Made by a program: the position numbers and the translations under genes
The notes under the pieces: model-generated
What the model saw: only the letters and a program-made list of their open reading frames with translations
What the model was told of the DNA's origin: nothing
Databases searched by the model: none
Shown: piece after piece, positions 37,301-52,300 of the stretch
How positions within the stretch are numbered: position 1 is the first letter of the stretch
How the letters are laid out: every line of letters begins with the position of its first letter
Assembly (NCBI GenBank): GCA_027574665.1
Contig: CM050666.1
Location: 8,804,001 to 8,868,000 of the forward strand
Source: Rhynochetos jubatus
Lineage: Eukaryota > Chordata > Aves > Eurypygiformes > Rhynochetidae
Reading direction: 5' to 3'
Length of the DNA stretch: 64,000 nt

Positions 37301-40300
37301 CATCCCCTAGTTTGCATCTCTAACTAAAGGAAAAGGTCTAAAATAGGCATTAAAAGTTGAAAAGACAAATGCGTATTACTGACCATTTTCTTGTAGCCAA
37401 TGAGCTTTCTCAAACCGAAACATGTTGTCCCTAGCACTTAAGAGAATTTTCCATCCAGATGGACTTTTGTTTCTAGAGCAGTACATAGGCCAATTTTCAT
37501 GTGCACCTAATTAAGCAGTAATTGTACAGGTCACCTTTGTGATACGCTAATGAATCTCTCTCCCCCCGTACCCTTGCAACCGGCTCTTCTACCCTTTTTC
37601 CTCTGTGTTCTTTCTACAGGCCTATTTGTAGTGAAGTTTAGTGCAGGGTGACAGACACTTTACTGCAGTCCATTATTATTGTCAAAGGTAGCATGCTGCC
37701 TTTACGTCTTTCCGAACTATGCTGTGTGCATCTTACAAATAAATACATGTTTCAAGCTTCAAAGCTGTAATCACAGAGTCTTTTTATGGAACTGAATTAC
37801 ATTGTAGGAAATTGCCTTAATGGAATGATTTCTCATGTTTTCATCTCTCTGCCTCAACATTAAAATAAATCTTAATACATAAATCCTAATACAGTTGAAT
37901 TATTTCAGCTATAAAAATAGCTGAATAGGTTATTTTGCAATTTATTAGAAGATGAGGGTCACTTAATATTGCTCTTTTTCAGTATGATTATGTTTCATAA
38001 AAGACAAAATGAGGATGTTTTGTTTATAGCCTTCCTGTATACTAGCCTAGTGCTAAATTTAGGAGTCTGTGCATTAAACTTGTTGGGGAATATTCAATCA
38101 CACTAGAAAGACTTCGCTTATTTTCACTATTTAGGTACTATAAACAAACTGTGGTTTCGTGTCAAGGATTACGGAAGGCAAAATATAATTGGAGCTTTAG
38201 GAAATGAGAAATGCACTTCACCCAAGCTATATTTTAACAGTAGAGATGTTTGTTTAAATAAAAATCTGTAAAAGGTGGATGCATGCTGTAAATGGAGGGT
38301 ATGTGAGAGAGATGACAGAAATTTGGTAAACCAGTTGAAAGCCTATAGATAGAAGACAAGAATCATCTCGAAGAAGAGAAATAATGCAAGTCAGAAAGGA
38401 ACGATATTATTTGGCATTGGAAAAATAAAAAGGTACATATGCTGTGCTTTCCATCAGATGCAGCTTTGTTGGGCAATATACTAAGCATCTTCCTTACAGA
38501 AAGAGTGCCATTGGAGTATAGCTTTTTTGTTTTCTCTGTAACAGATAATGAATTATAATCTGTAGTATTTCTGATGTGCAACTGGCACCTCATGATCGTG
38601 TTTTAAACCATGTGTTAATGAAGAGATGAATTTGAAGGGAAGTGCAGAAAATGTCAGTATATTTGAATGCAGAGTAAAGTAGTGAGATTTCATTGCAACT
38701 GATTCCTATGTGTTGTGGTGTAAAAATTAGAATGAAAATTGTGTAGTCTAACTTCAGTTTACTGTAGCAAACTTGGCTTCTGCTGCATACATGTAATTGG
38801 CATGTGGCTGGTAGGAGGAACTGACAGTGAAGAAGACACTGAGGTTATATGAAACTGGTTAAAATCTGCAGGTTTCCGACACATGGCGTTTCATTAAAAT
38901 GAAATATTAAGCAACACAGCTGGAGAGAATGGGGAATACTCAAAATCTTGCAACTGAAATAAAGGTAAGCCATGTTATGGGTAATAATGAGCAAGACTTT
39001 GGAAGCTCTAGGTGTTGGGTGATAGCGTGGAGTGATGCACAAGGGTGTTGACAGTCATGGGTTGACCTGAGTCCCCAGCACATGCCTTGCCTAGGGTTAC
39101 AGGTGTCTTTTTTCCTGCACTTAGATCAGCCAGATCCATTACCTGCTCTTTAGGAAAGGACGTTCTAAGAATGTTCCACCAATTCAAAAACTCTTTTTTT
39201 GGTGTTCTGAACTAATGGGTGAAAAAAGACTGTTCGAAGTGCACCATCAAATGGAAGCTCATCTGTGGGTTTGCAAATGGCAGTGTCTGCTGATTTTTAA
39301 CATAGAAACCCAGTAAGACTTGGAACTCAAGCTTTTATTTATAGACACCCTGCATCTATTTGATGTTGCAATAAGTCATGAAATTTAGTTTCTGATGTTG
39401 CCTTCTGTTGCTTTTGAATAACAGAAACTGTTAACTGTCTCACTTTACAAAGATGGATGTGCACAGTCAGATTAGCGTACACTTTTCTTTCTAGTGTGCC
39501 AGTACTAACACTGCTATGAAATGACCGTGGCATACATTCAGTAAGGTATTTGTATGAACTGTAAAGGAATACACTGGTCAAGTTGTTTTGTTTTGATAAT
39601 TTGTGCTGGATGAAATGGACAGAGAAACAGGTTTTGGTTTTTAAAAGCTGAGAACTGAGACTGTTGTAAATTCCTCTGAAGCTGTCCAGCTGTACTGATT
39701 GTTTAAATCTTACCTGCTTTACATTCTCTCCCTGACTGGCTTGAACTGGTATTGTCATTGAAGTTGACTGATCTGCATTGATGCCAAGCCTGGAACTTTT
39801 GAGGAAGACCTGTCCTATCTTGTATGTCCACTGCTTCTTAAATAGCATGTTGACTTGGTCTTTCAGGCCTGCAGGTGCCATTTATGATAATTATCAAAGT
39901 ACAGAGCAGAGGGAACCAGGCAGAGCTAGCAGATATTTCTGTCACTGTCATTTCCTAATTATGTCTGGTGTTTTTTAATAGGTTTATTTTCTAAAATTAT
40001 CGGATTTTAGATGGCATGTGAAGAGCCACAGAACACACTTTGTCTTGTGGAGTGATGTGTTTATTTCTAAATATAAATAATGGATTTAGTCCAGCAGTAT
40101 CTTTCAATTACATATTATTTTTCATAACTTCTTCCTATCTCCTGATTGTGTAGCCTCCAAGGCTGTTTGTAGTTTCTCTGCTGCAAGGGCTGACTCATTG
40201 ATTCAACAGTCTTGTCCTACTCTTCTGATAGAATTCAGATTATGCGAGCAACTACACATGAAAAAAAACCCACAAAATTACAGAAAACAGTGGGGGAAAG

Positions 40301-43300
40301 CCCCATGAAAATACCTCTTAGTTGTTAGAAAACACCCATGCCTTTTCACAAATAAAACCCCTGCCTTTTCCCTTTACTTCTCTGCTTACTTAAGCATGTT
40401 GTTGTTTCTTCAAACAAATTTCAGTGGGGCTGGACCTTTTGAGACAAAATCACAAATTTATCTCTGTTCTGGGTACTTACAGACAGCATCTGACTTTCAT
40501 CTTTGAACCACACAAACAGAGCTTTAGATGTCAAAGTCAGTTGAAAAAAATAGTGTTACTACGTGATCCTAAGTAATGATCCAGTAAAAACATACTCGTA
40601 CTTCAGATTTTTTTGATGTTACCTTTAGATTTTCTTTAAACTCTAATTTCATATGCTGAGGAATGATTTAAGACTGCATAAGCAATCTTAATCTCTTGCA
40701 TTGTAAGAATTTATTCTTTGAAATTAATAGCTGCCGCATTCATACAGCAAGGTAGACCTGCTGAATGTCTTGAGACAATGAGAAGACTGCTGACAGATGT
40801 CATTCGGCCTTACTGGGTGATGAAGGTGACATGGGAAGATAAAGGACAGTTTCATACTTAAAATGAGCTAATGCTGTGGTGAGAACTGGATTCTGTTCCT
40901 GCCTTTACTATGAAGTTCCTGTTTGTAAGTAATAGTATCCTGTTGTTCTTGTGTTCTACAGGCTTATTCTAGCAGCTAATAGAGATGAATTTTACCACAG
41001 GCCATCCAAATCAGCAGATTTTTGGGACAGCAGCAATGAGATCCTTAGTGGTATGTATGTCTTGTTGTTTTGAGTGGTTTTCATATAATTTGTAAGGGAA
41101 TTATGACCTGGGTTTTTTGTTATTGGGTGGTGGTGTTGCATTTCTAATAAGAAATACACTTCTTCCCTATACTTATGGGGGAAATGTGTTCTGAGTTTGA
41201 AACATGAGTTGTGCTATTATGTTATTTGTTTTAATGTCTTCTGGGGTTTTCCCACTTTTATGTTCTTCAACTGATTTTAGCCCAAGCAGTGCAGTGGGGA
41301 ATATATCAGATTAATTTGTCCATCACAAGCTATTATTTTAGCTTTGTCAGACACACTGAAACACTCCTTAAAAATAGGTGGAATTGGTTATTCCACAGAC
41401 TCATTGTCTGTAATAGTGATTTGAGATCATTGAATCAAACCTCGGGAAAGTGAAAACTTTCTCATTTCATATCAGTTAATAATTTACAGGCTCCAGAACA
41501 ATTTTAGTTATTGATCCAGTTTAGTAGCTTTTGTGTCTACATTTTGCTAAATGGATAGCACAGTCACTCAGCTGCCTGGTTCCCTGTTGTAGGGAATCTA
41601 TCTTTAGTGATTTTTAAGAATAATCTATATTTCTGCCTTTTCTCAGAAGTGGAAGTGGAGGTCTGGAAGACAAGGCATTGTTTAAATGCAAGATTTTGAC
41701 TGTGCAAATGCTCTTTGATGCTGTGTGTTATTGTCATTGGCAGGGAGGCCTGTAAGGATAAATTACTCCCACTGCTCTGCAACTCCCTTGCCTCTGAAGT
41801 TCTGGCTGACGTTTCTGTTTCGTGCCAGACATTCTGGATGCTGCTTCCCCTGCTATGTAGCAGTTTAAAACAAACAAACAACTATCCTGAAAATAGAAGG
41901 ACCCTGAATTTTTGTCTTATGCCCTCGTCAACTCTGTTCATATTTGGCATTAGAAATGGGTATAGTCTCCGTCCGGGGGGTGTATCTGTGGAGATCCCAT
42001 GAATATATGCCTTTGAGCTAATAATGTTATCTCCAGTGAAAGCAGTGAGTTGAACCAAAATTAATCAAATTTATTCTTTGTGTGGCTTAAAAATGAGAAA
42101 AATACTTGGCACTTAGAGCAGTTCTGGAAACCCAGGAACTGCTGTATGTTAATCGCTGGGCATGGGTCAACAAAGCTGTGTGTTCTTTTGTGTGCCTTTC
42201 AGTTAAGATAGAGAACGGTAGTAAAAGTATTGTGTAAAGATGTGACATGGCTAAACTCGCTATTGAAGTTTGGGATAGTGAAGAAAGAAAGCAATAATCC
42301 TTTCTGAATAAGGATCCAAATCCTGTTCTTTAGGTCTCCCAATGAAAGTTGTCTTATGACATGATGATTCAGAATTAAAAGCTTAAACAGTATTCATGTC
42401 ATGTTGAACTAGTTCTTGTTTTTCCGTTAAATGTTTGCTGGTTAACGTGAGTTCATTATAAAGAGGTAATTGGGTTTTTTAACTTGTGCCCCCTTTCAAG
42501 ATTCTTTTGTGGATCCCCCTCCTCAACATAAATTATTGCTACCACAGGCCGAGATTTCTATCAGTTACCTAGCTTACTCTAAATTTGTGTGGCTACTTGT
42601 GAATTTAAACTTGCAAGTAACATTCATCTTCTGAGATAGCTTTTGAGCTAACAAGTATTCTGAGCCTCCTTGAAGTTTTATGTGTATTTTAGCATATAGA
42701 CAAAACTCATAATTTTGCTTTTAATTTTCTCATCATCTCTCATCTATTACTGGTGTAGCTTGGAAAATATTTAATAGTGTGGAATTGGAGGGCGGGCAAT
42801 TTAAGTGGCCTTACAACACTTTTACCTGCTGCATTTTACCCAGCCTGATCAAGACTCAGGGTTTGCATTACAGAATTCTGATTTAAGCTTGAGATTTAAA
42901 AAAATTAATGTCATAGCCTAATTCTCATTTATTCCATTAGGTCTGGATATGGAGGAAGGAAAAGAAGGTGGGACGTGGCTGGGAATCAGTAAGAAAGGCA
43001 AGATGGCTGCCCTGACAAACTATATGCAGCCAAAGATCGATAAAAATGCAAAAGGAAGAGGTATGAAGAAGTAGAAATAGCAAAATAAGAGAGTGGACAA
43101 ACAAGCCCTGGAGTCCCAGTAAAACTGTAATGATTACATTAGTAATTTTTTAACACCTTGTTATGGACAAATGAAATGGTGATGTGCTGTAAACAGAATT
43201 TGTGAGGGGATGAGTTGGAGTACCTGGGTGGGGAACCTGACTTGGATAATGGTATTATAATCAAACAGGCAAAGGTAAAGCAAGATGTAATGCCTGGAGC

Positions 43301-46300
43301 CTGAAGTTACACTCATTCAAGAAATGCAGCACCAACTGTCTTCTCTTGACAGTAATTGTAACTAACTATCAGAACAACAAGACAAGCATTGAGCTAGAAT
43401 TTTTTAAAATGTTTGTTCTTGTTCAAACAACTAAGGGAAACAATGCAACTTGGGTTATGCTGGAGGATAACCTGAAAGATTATTGTAGTCCCTTCTCCCC
43501 TACACATTGATAAATCAGAAGAGCAGAAATAATAGGCGAAAAAACTCAACCCTCTTCCAAAAGAGTGCATCTATGTGTGTTTTAATTTTTTTAAAGTGAA
43601 AATAGGTCTGTTTGTAACTGTCTTATGACACTGCATTGGGGAATATATTGTAATGGCAGAACATGTTATACAGAGAAACAAATGAACCATGTTGCTTGTA
43701 TTGTGCTTTAGGGATGTGTGTCAGGGAAATGAAGCAAGACAAAGAGTTTGGCAAGGTGGGAGGAGAGGAAAGGCACAGCCAGTATGGAGTAGTTTGTCAA
43801 AAGCTCTCAATCAAAATTTCTACAGAAATCATATTTACTGATTTCTTCAGAGTAAAAGTCAAGCTCTTAATATGAACGTGATACAATGCCATGAGACTTT
43901 TAAACACTGGTTGGTTGTTTCATTTTTTCTTGTTGTTTGGGTTATTTTGTTGGGGTGTTTTCCCCCCACTTTCATACCCTCTTGGTAACAGGAATCTTGT
44001 GTCTTACTGTTTGTTTTACTAAGCCTGTGAGAATGATGAGTTCACACATACAAGTTGCTCTATGTACTACTTTTCCTTAGGTGCTCTTGTAACAAACTTC
44101 TTGACTGCAGATCTGGACAGCTACTCTTACTTGAAGAAAGTTTCAGTAGAAGGACACCTTTACAATGGATTTAATTTATTAGCAGCTGACTTGAAGTAAG
44201 TCTACGAAACATTACTGTTCAAACGTCAAAAGGAGAAAGATAATAGTCGTAATGTACATATACTTCTTAGCACAGAAGTGTAACAATACAGAAGCCTGTC
44301 ACAAACCAAAGCTAGAGGTCTTCTTTCTTGTGAATCAGCATGTAAGGTCCTAAGGTTGGTTTAGTCATGATTTCCTTTGTTTTTTCATCTTTCAAATGCT
44401 GGAGAGCTCTGTTGTATTCTAATCCTTGTTTTTTCACACGAAACTTCCTGCTACTCTTGCCCTTACAGGCTGTAGTCAACCTTTACCTTGAAGGCTATGT
44501 GGCTTGCGTTTTGGAGAAAACAAAACGTTGGCTCCGTAATTTCTCAGAATTTTTCTTTTTGTTTGGGTTTTTTTTTCTCTCTGGGAGTTGGCATGCTGTG
44601 GCAGGATTAGAAGAGCTGAAAGCTTTCAAACTATTATTCTTGTCAGAGTGGCTGTATCATTAATCTTTGATTGAAACATTAAAAAAAATCCATCAACACG
44701 TAAAAAATATGTTAACTTCCTCACGGTAGCTGAAGAAAGGACTTTGGATATTTGCTTATAGTCAATATTGTTAGCACAGTCCTTTCCACTGCACATGCAT
44801 GTGCACACACAAGTATATATGCTGATCTTTCTTTGCATTCTGCCTGGTTCAGAAGAATGGAAATCCAGGGCTAAGTTATCTCCAGGCTTTGTGTCAATTT
44901 TCAGTTAGATTCATACTGCATGGCCATAAGCAGGTATAAATTGCCAAGAGCACACTACTGCTTTGGCACACCTCTGCAGAAGCATTAATCTTATTATGCC
45001 CTGCACTGTCAGGTTGTCTTCTCCCACTTAACTTTTCTGCACACTTCTGGGAAACCACCTACACTTAAAACAGGAGGTCATAGTGTTGACCCTTTTCAGT
45101 GAAAATTATTTCTAGCACCCTATCACTAGCTGGCCTTGTTTTCACATTTTTCACTTTCTGTATCAGACCACCTTCAGCTGATGGTTCAGATTTACCAATC
45201 ACTTCTTCCCTACTCTCCCACTTTCCTGCAAGTGTTTTGTCTTCCCCCCCACCCCCCCTCGCCCCAAAATGCCTTTATTTCAGATGCTGCCAGGCTATTT
45301 GTTTTCAGTTTTAAACTTGCTATGATATGATGGGAAAGTGAAATGAACCTCATGTAGGTAATTGATGTTTAAAAAGATGAATGTAGAAAGGCAGACTGTG
45401 CCACCTGTGAAGATACAAGGAGTGTATCTCTGCTTGGTGAGCCTGCTTAGAATATAAGTGCATAGGTTATGTTTCCAGCGTTTAATCCAGAAGCAGGTTA
45501 GGCTGTCACAGGGTTTGCTGCTTTTCTAAGCTCATTATCCCACTAGAGACTTCCCAAAATTTCAGTTGCTTAAATTAATATTTACCGTGGTCAGAGGATT
45601 TGACTTTTTTGTGCTCTCCACTGCATGTTGCTGTGTGGCTAGCTTTCATAATTTGAAAGGCTATCTGTAACTGAAAAGATAGCAAAAGAAGTACAAACAT
45701 GGTATTCAAGATGTGACCTAGCAAGCAGTAAGTATGTTTCAGCTTCCTATTTCTGTTTTAGGTAAATAGAATAGTCATGATGGCTGCTAGTGTAACGATA
45801 TTAAAGTAGATTCAATTGACATTATATTTAAGGCAATCACTCGTGTGTTGTTTTTGTTGGTTAGTTGCTCCATGCTAGGCTGATAGGGAATTGTATGCTC
45901 GATTGAATAGTCTTTCTGTGGTGATGCAGGTCATAATTCCTTGCTGAGTATCACTCTGAAAGCTGTATGTGTTGATTAACTTCTCCATTTTGATGTGTCC
46001 TTAGCCTTGGATACTCTGATGAAACGAAATTCTTGGCAAGCTAATGATGCAGAACAATACAGAACAATCTATAAGATATGTAAACTTGTCATTTCAGGAA
46101 ATTAGAAGTACTCCTGAGAGAAATGTAGTATATAAATGGAAGCTACTTTTCTATGTAAATAGAAAATGTTATTGTAGTTGGTGCCATTTTGGTAGGCCAT
46201 GTTACTGGTCAAAGAAAAGATTGAAGACTCTTGTTAACATGTTCTTGTGTTGTGTAACAAATAGTGATTGGCTGTGTTAGTGTTGTGAAATGGAGAGAAA

Positions 46301-49300
46301 ACTCAAATTGAAAGTGTAAATGAAGCACTGTTGGGGAGGGGTAGATCCAAGCACGATACTGATGACAGTAGGCAGCGCATTTAGAGAGAGATTACAGTGT
46401 TTGAGATTTCAGGTACACGTTTCAGGAAAAGGAATGTTTCTCTTCTCTCTGTATTACTATGAAGACAGTATGCTAGATGTTACAGGTGCAGTGATGTGAG
46501 GAGCAGAGCTGGAAACCGCCATACGGGTTGTAAAATCTCATTGTTTATTACCATAGCTTTGTGTGACTTTTATTTTAAACGTGCATGGGTTTTGACACTT
46601 TTAGTGTAATCTGCTTGTTCTGTGGCATCTTGTGATGTCAATTTAAACTCTGTTCCTTTCTTTTTTTAGTAAGAATGCTGTGTTGAAAAAAATACTTTGG
46701 TTTGTAATCCCTTCAGTTTATCATCTCGCTGTACCTGTCGAGTGAGTCATGAATACTTATCCCATTATGCTAAATGTACGTTTATGTTGAATGTATAGTG
46801 TATGGCAAACGGTGTATATTTGGAGTCTTGTGTGACTGCAAGTTAGCTTCAAAGAGGGCAGTGGTGTTACTCCTCTGGTTTTGATTACCAGTAGGTCTGA
46901 TTAGAGGGGAACCCGGTTATTGGAAGCTGGACTGTGCTCTAAGTAAATGTCTAAGATTCAGAGCAGGTTGCCTTCTTTCTCCCTTTGTGGTAATATCTGA
47001 AGTAACAGTGAGCTGCTTTTGTTGATGATCGGGACAGCATTTCTGTCTTGGGAAATCTGTGTACATGTCCAACAAATCTGGGTGCTACAGTTGCTCAGAC
47101 TTTCATGGCTATCCCAAACTTGTGTTGGGGCTGTCGTGGCAGCATCTCCCTGATGTTCCATACTGCCCTGAAGGACAACTGAAGTGGCAGCTTCTTGTCA
47201 CTCTCCCAGCAAATTGAGAGTCTCTGACAGGTTGTCAGTTAGAGCCCGTAATGTTTATGAGCAATAAGATCCCTCTGTAATAGGGCTTAATCACTTTCTC
47301 TGCGAGGAATAGTCCCTTACAAAACAGGTCAGCTGGAAGGAGCTGCGGAAGAAGGCCTTTCCTTGTGACAGGCAGTTCTCAGTCCCTCCAGGGGAAATGC
47401 AGTAAACCATACCATTGCCTGCACTGACTGATTGGGTGTTGTATTGAAAACAGAGATTATGTACTGGAATGTTCTTCATGTTCTGATCTGGAGAGTGAAG
47501 TTTGGTTCATAATAGGTTTTATCTCGATCTGATGATGGATGTGAGCAAATTCCATTTGAAACTGCAGATCCCTAAAACAACCGGGTTGGAGTGTGTGTGT
47601 GGTAATAGGTATATAAATATATAATAAGAATATATGTTTAAAAGTGTTTCTGTATGTAAACTATGCATAAAAATACATGTACTCTCAATTTTTTTCTTTT
47701 TTAATATGGAACTCCCCCATTGGTTAGTCATGTAGCAACATCACTGATGAGGTAAAAAAGGAAACTGAAGAAAATGTGTTTGGCAGAAGAGTGAACTGAG
47801 CTGTTGACAGTGCAGGGCCTTGTAAGATTAAACCACCTGAACAGTGGAACCAGGTTTTAGAAACATGGGCTGTCTTGTTCAGCATGGTTATCAAGACAAG
47901 GATACGTGGGAGGGGTTTGATTGCTCTCCAGAGATTAGACTTAGGAACCTTTCCAGTGAAAGGTGAGATAGGGTCAGATTGCTGGTGTGGAAAGAATGTC
48001 ATGGCAAGGTGTCATGACTGCTCTGCAAGCTCACATACGTTTCTCCTCATGCATTGTCTGTCCTAATATCACCTTCTGCTGAGTACATCTCTTCTGCTCC
48101 TTGTGACTTCCTCGTGAAAATGAGGTGTCCAGGTACTTCTCTAACATCTTCTGTACTACCACCTTTGAAATATTTCTGCATAGATCCTCAGTCGTTTGCA
48201 AGTCTAACGAGATGGACACTCCAATGTCAGGAGAAGGCAAAACGCTTCTGAAAAACCTTTTTATTTTATCTCTTCCATCTGGCACCTTCTGCCCGACTCA
48301 AACATTGGGGAAACACCAAGGAAATGTTTAGACACTGACAACAAAACCAGAGTAGAGCTTTAAAGCAGACTTTGCGTGCTGTGACTATCTGGCAGTATTC
48401 TTTCCAGCATTTTATTTCATGGTAAGTGGTATATGTACAAAAATGGGCTTTACAGTGGATGGTATGTGGGGTTTCTAGTGAGTTTTATTTTTGTTTAGCT
48501 TTGGAACAATGTAGTTTTCTAATTAGGTCATGAACATTAAAGAAAATTAATCTGTGGACAGTACTACTCAGCTGAAAGTACCCTTCAGCATTTTGAGCTG
48601 GCAATTTCATCTTTCCTCCTTATACAAAAAATACATTCACACATTATTAATCAAACAATCCAATTTTCTTGTTTGTATTCTCCATGTTCGAAGATTAGAG
48701 CTCAGTGCCCAGGGGAGTGATCACTTGGTGATAACCAGGCCCTGTGGAGCTTTAATGCCTCATTACGGTTTTTTTTTTTCCCCTTTCTATTTATATTTTT
48801 GTTGAACATGACTTGGAGTTGCCCTGAAGTTGATGCAGGGCAGGGATGCAGAAGGACATTGCTTATATCTCATCGGCATTAAGAAGTAATTCTGGCACAC
48901 TCTGCATGGCTTTAATGTGGCTGTGAATCATCTATTACTACTGAGATTTATGCTGCCTAGAGTATTTATTATTGCTTACATTTTTTTGACAGATTGATGT
49001 ATCCAAGAGTGTATTTTTATGTAGTTTTAGTTTCTTGTCCTTCTGCTGTCAGCTATGGCTGGAATTAAAAAAAAAAAAAGTCTACTGGGTCCTATTGTCA
49101 TCACTTTAATTAGGCCTTTATTACTTCTCCAGTGAAATTGGTGTCTGTACTTGTAAAGCTGGGAGGGAAGAGGCTCTGAGTCCAGGCCAGGATTTTGAGG
49201 CTATTGCTGTGATCAAGCTTACAGTGAATTTTTTCATCTTGGCTTCTGCCTTTATGTTTAGTACTGAGTATCTGTAAACAGTAGGAAGAGAATACGCAGA

Positions 49301-52300
49301 GCCAAGTGATAAAAGGAGGACTAGCCGACTGATGCTCTGAACTAGATTTTGGAAGTATCCTCCTTTCAGAAGTCTCTTGGAAGGCTTCAGTCATCTTCTG
49401 TCAAAAGACAGCAGCAGTGTGGCAGTGGAGGTAGGTGTAATAGCACACATCTGGGGGGAATGTGGAATGTAGAAACATTAAGATACAGCTGTCCTGAATT
49501 TAGTGACCCTGCAGTTTGTATGTGTTCCCCAACTTTTTGTTACACTCCAGGGGATCTTGTTACTGAATTTCTCAGTCACAAGAATCTCAGAACAGATGCT
49601 AGACGATAATATTCTTTAACACAAAAAGCCATTGCTAAGGGAAGTCAGTAGTGTCTACTTATTCAGCATGTGGTCTCATTTATGACAGGATTTGTCTTAC
49701 AGCTGGGTTCAAGAGCTTGCTTGGGCCATTTGTCTCTCCTCTAAAACTCTGTCTTTTGAGACCTCAGTTGATAATAATTGCTCTGATCTTGTCTCTTCAT
49801 AGACCTTCTACTGCAGATACAGGTTTGACAATTTGAAAAGAGTATTTAATGCACTAATAAAATAGTTTGTGTAATTGCTGGTATCTTAACTGAAAAAAGA
49901 CCTTATAATGACCTTAATGATTTTGCTTTATTTGCTTAACGCATAAAATGCTTGTATTATCTTTAAAACTGGTACTGTAGTCTTAATGTTTTTAATGACC
50001 CAAGTATTAATGTGAAAACAGGCCATTATCAGGTAACTTTTTTCCTGGTTTTTAACTTTGGTTTATTTGTTCTCCCTGTGCTTAGTCACTGTCTGTATTG
50101 TATTAAGACCAACTGGTTTTTATTTGTGGATTATATTTTTCCAAGTACTATTCCTTTCTTTTGAGATACCATATCAATAGTTTGCTCCATGAAGAACACC
50201 AATTCAGCAACTTGAGGTGACGCAGAATACTTCACTCACGCATCACTCCTTCTGTGCCCCTGTTGAGTGTGCCAGTGTACTCAGGAGTGTATGACTCCTT
50301 GCATCCCAACATGTGACTGGGACCAAGAAGTTGGACTGGTCTATTAATGACAGCTCAGCTCAATGCTTTCCTTTTATAGCTGCCAAGGGATACTTTCTAG
50401 TACTAGTACTAACTGTGTGCCAATTGGAGACAGGCTTGTAGGAGGGTGTTTAACCCCAGCTGGGGTGGACGTGCATCACACAAATTAACATCACTTTATG
50501 CTAACCATTACCTGCCCGTGAAGATAATATAAGGAGTTCTGAGGAGAGGAAGGACCTGGCATTGCTCAAATGGCCAGCTGGTCCTAACGTAGCACTGATA
50601 AACAGGGACTGGAGAACATGAAGTGTAACTTCCATTCACTTTTCAGCCTGGGTCTAGGCTTTGTTTATGTAAGGCTTTGCAAGGGCCGTACCATGCTTTG
50701 AGCAAGATGATTAACATCATCCTGTTTTCAAAGGTTTCGGGGTGAGGTCTCCTCATAGAACCTCTGTTGATCCTTTGAACTCTATTCCTTTTTTACTCCT
50801 GTAAGGTCCCAGGCATCTCAGATACATAGCTCAATATTTGCAGCCAAATAAAGTGTGGCTCAACTTCTCTGGCTGTCTAAAGTTTTTCCTGTTGTCTTGA
50901 AGGCTTGGCAAATTCCAGTTAAGGGAGGAATGTATGGAAGGCCTATATTTGAAACTTTAAAAAATTGTAATAGCATCCATCTAGCTTAAAAGCAATATCT
51001 CTTGGTAATTTAACAGGAGGAGCTAATAACAGGAAAAAGAGTGAATTCTCATTGTATATGGCATGACTAAAAAAATAGCTCATTTTTCTCACACAAATAT
51101 TTCTGCAGACAAGTGTACTGTCCAAGAAGTTTGCTGAACCAGTATAATGGGTGAATAATTGACTAGAGAATTTTCCCACTCCTCAATGTTTTATTTCTAA
51201 TAGTTATTCAACAAAGAAAATGTGTGTCTGGTGAAAACAACTGCTGTTTTGATTGCTGTGTTTACCTGCAATGAACGAACTATACCTTTTTTTTTTTTTC
51301 TGTGTAACTTTGAATTCAGAGCTTGTTTGTACCTGAAGGAGTCTCGAAAAATCGAAGGGAAGTTCAGGTTGTTGCTAACAGAACTTTTTTTCTTCCGCTT
51401 GTACTTATCAGCAATACTTTTTCATATTCATTGAAAATGCTGTATTTTTCTGCCTTGGTGTGTTTATGAATAATAAATTAAAACCCCCTTTTGTCTCTGA
51501 TTAAGAAAATACAACTCCTTGGACAGATTCCATAAATGGGATGAAGAAACAAATGGCCTTTTTTGCTAACATACTCTTTTTTTCCCTTTTTCTTTTTTTT
51601 TTTCCCTCATTGATGGGTAAGAATATTGTTACTGAATCACAGGTAATACAGTAACAGGGGAATTCCAGCAGAAACTAGTAAAAATCTTGATTGTGTAAGA
51701 ACTGGGGCCAGAACATGAAAGGAGTGATCGATACGCAGTGCCCTGCTGAAACTAAAGCATGCTAGTTGTCACGGTTCTGATGTGGCCAGCTGTCTGTGAA
51801 GAGTTGGGGTGGTCAGTAAGCAGGCTCAGGATCAGCATTAGGTAAATTTGAACAAGAATCTCAGTGTTGAAAAGAATAACAAAGGAAAAGAAATGTTTTT
51901 GTTAGCCACTAGAGGAAAAGGTCAGAAAATGCCATTTCTTTTAACAGTAGATAAATTGTGAATGGAATGGGAACTTCTTATATTGTATTTAACAATACAA
52001 GAAGTAATACATAAATCCCACCTGCTATAATTACTGTTGTCTTACTATGCTGAAAAACGTAGACATCCTTGTGTAAGTCACTAGCAGAGCCTACGGGTTT
52101 GGGAGGAGGAAGAGTAGTGTACAGAGGAGCGGCAGGTGGTGATTTTGTGCTCTGTGGATGTTTTTGTGTTCCTCCTCTTGCCTCTACTGACTTCTATAAT
52201 TAATAAGTTAATATTTTCCATTTTATTTGATTGTCTGGCAAAGGCTGCTGTAAAATGTCTTTCAGAATGGCTTTTTAAGAAGAATATAAACAGCTAAATC

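Noticed and set aside
47341-47400. Stretch loosely resembling part of the mir-185 precursor (AGGCAGTT, then a CCAGGGG-like segment)
   Set aside because: The mature 5' sequence (TGGAGAGAA) is absent upstream and no convincing stem forms, so the similarity is probably chance.
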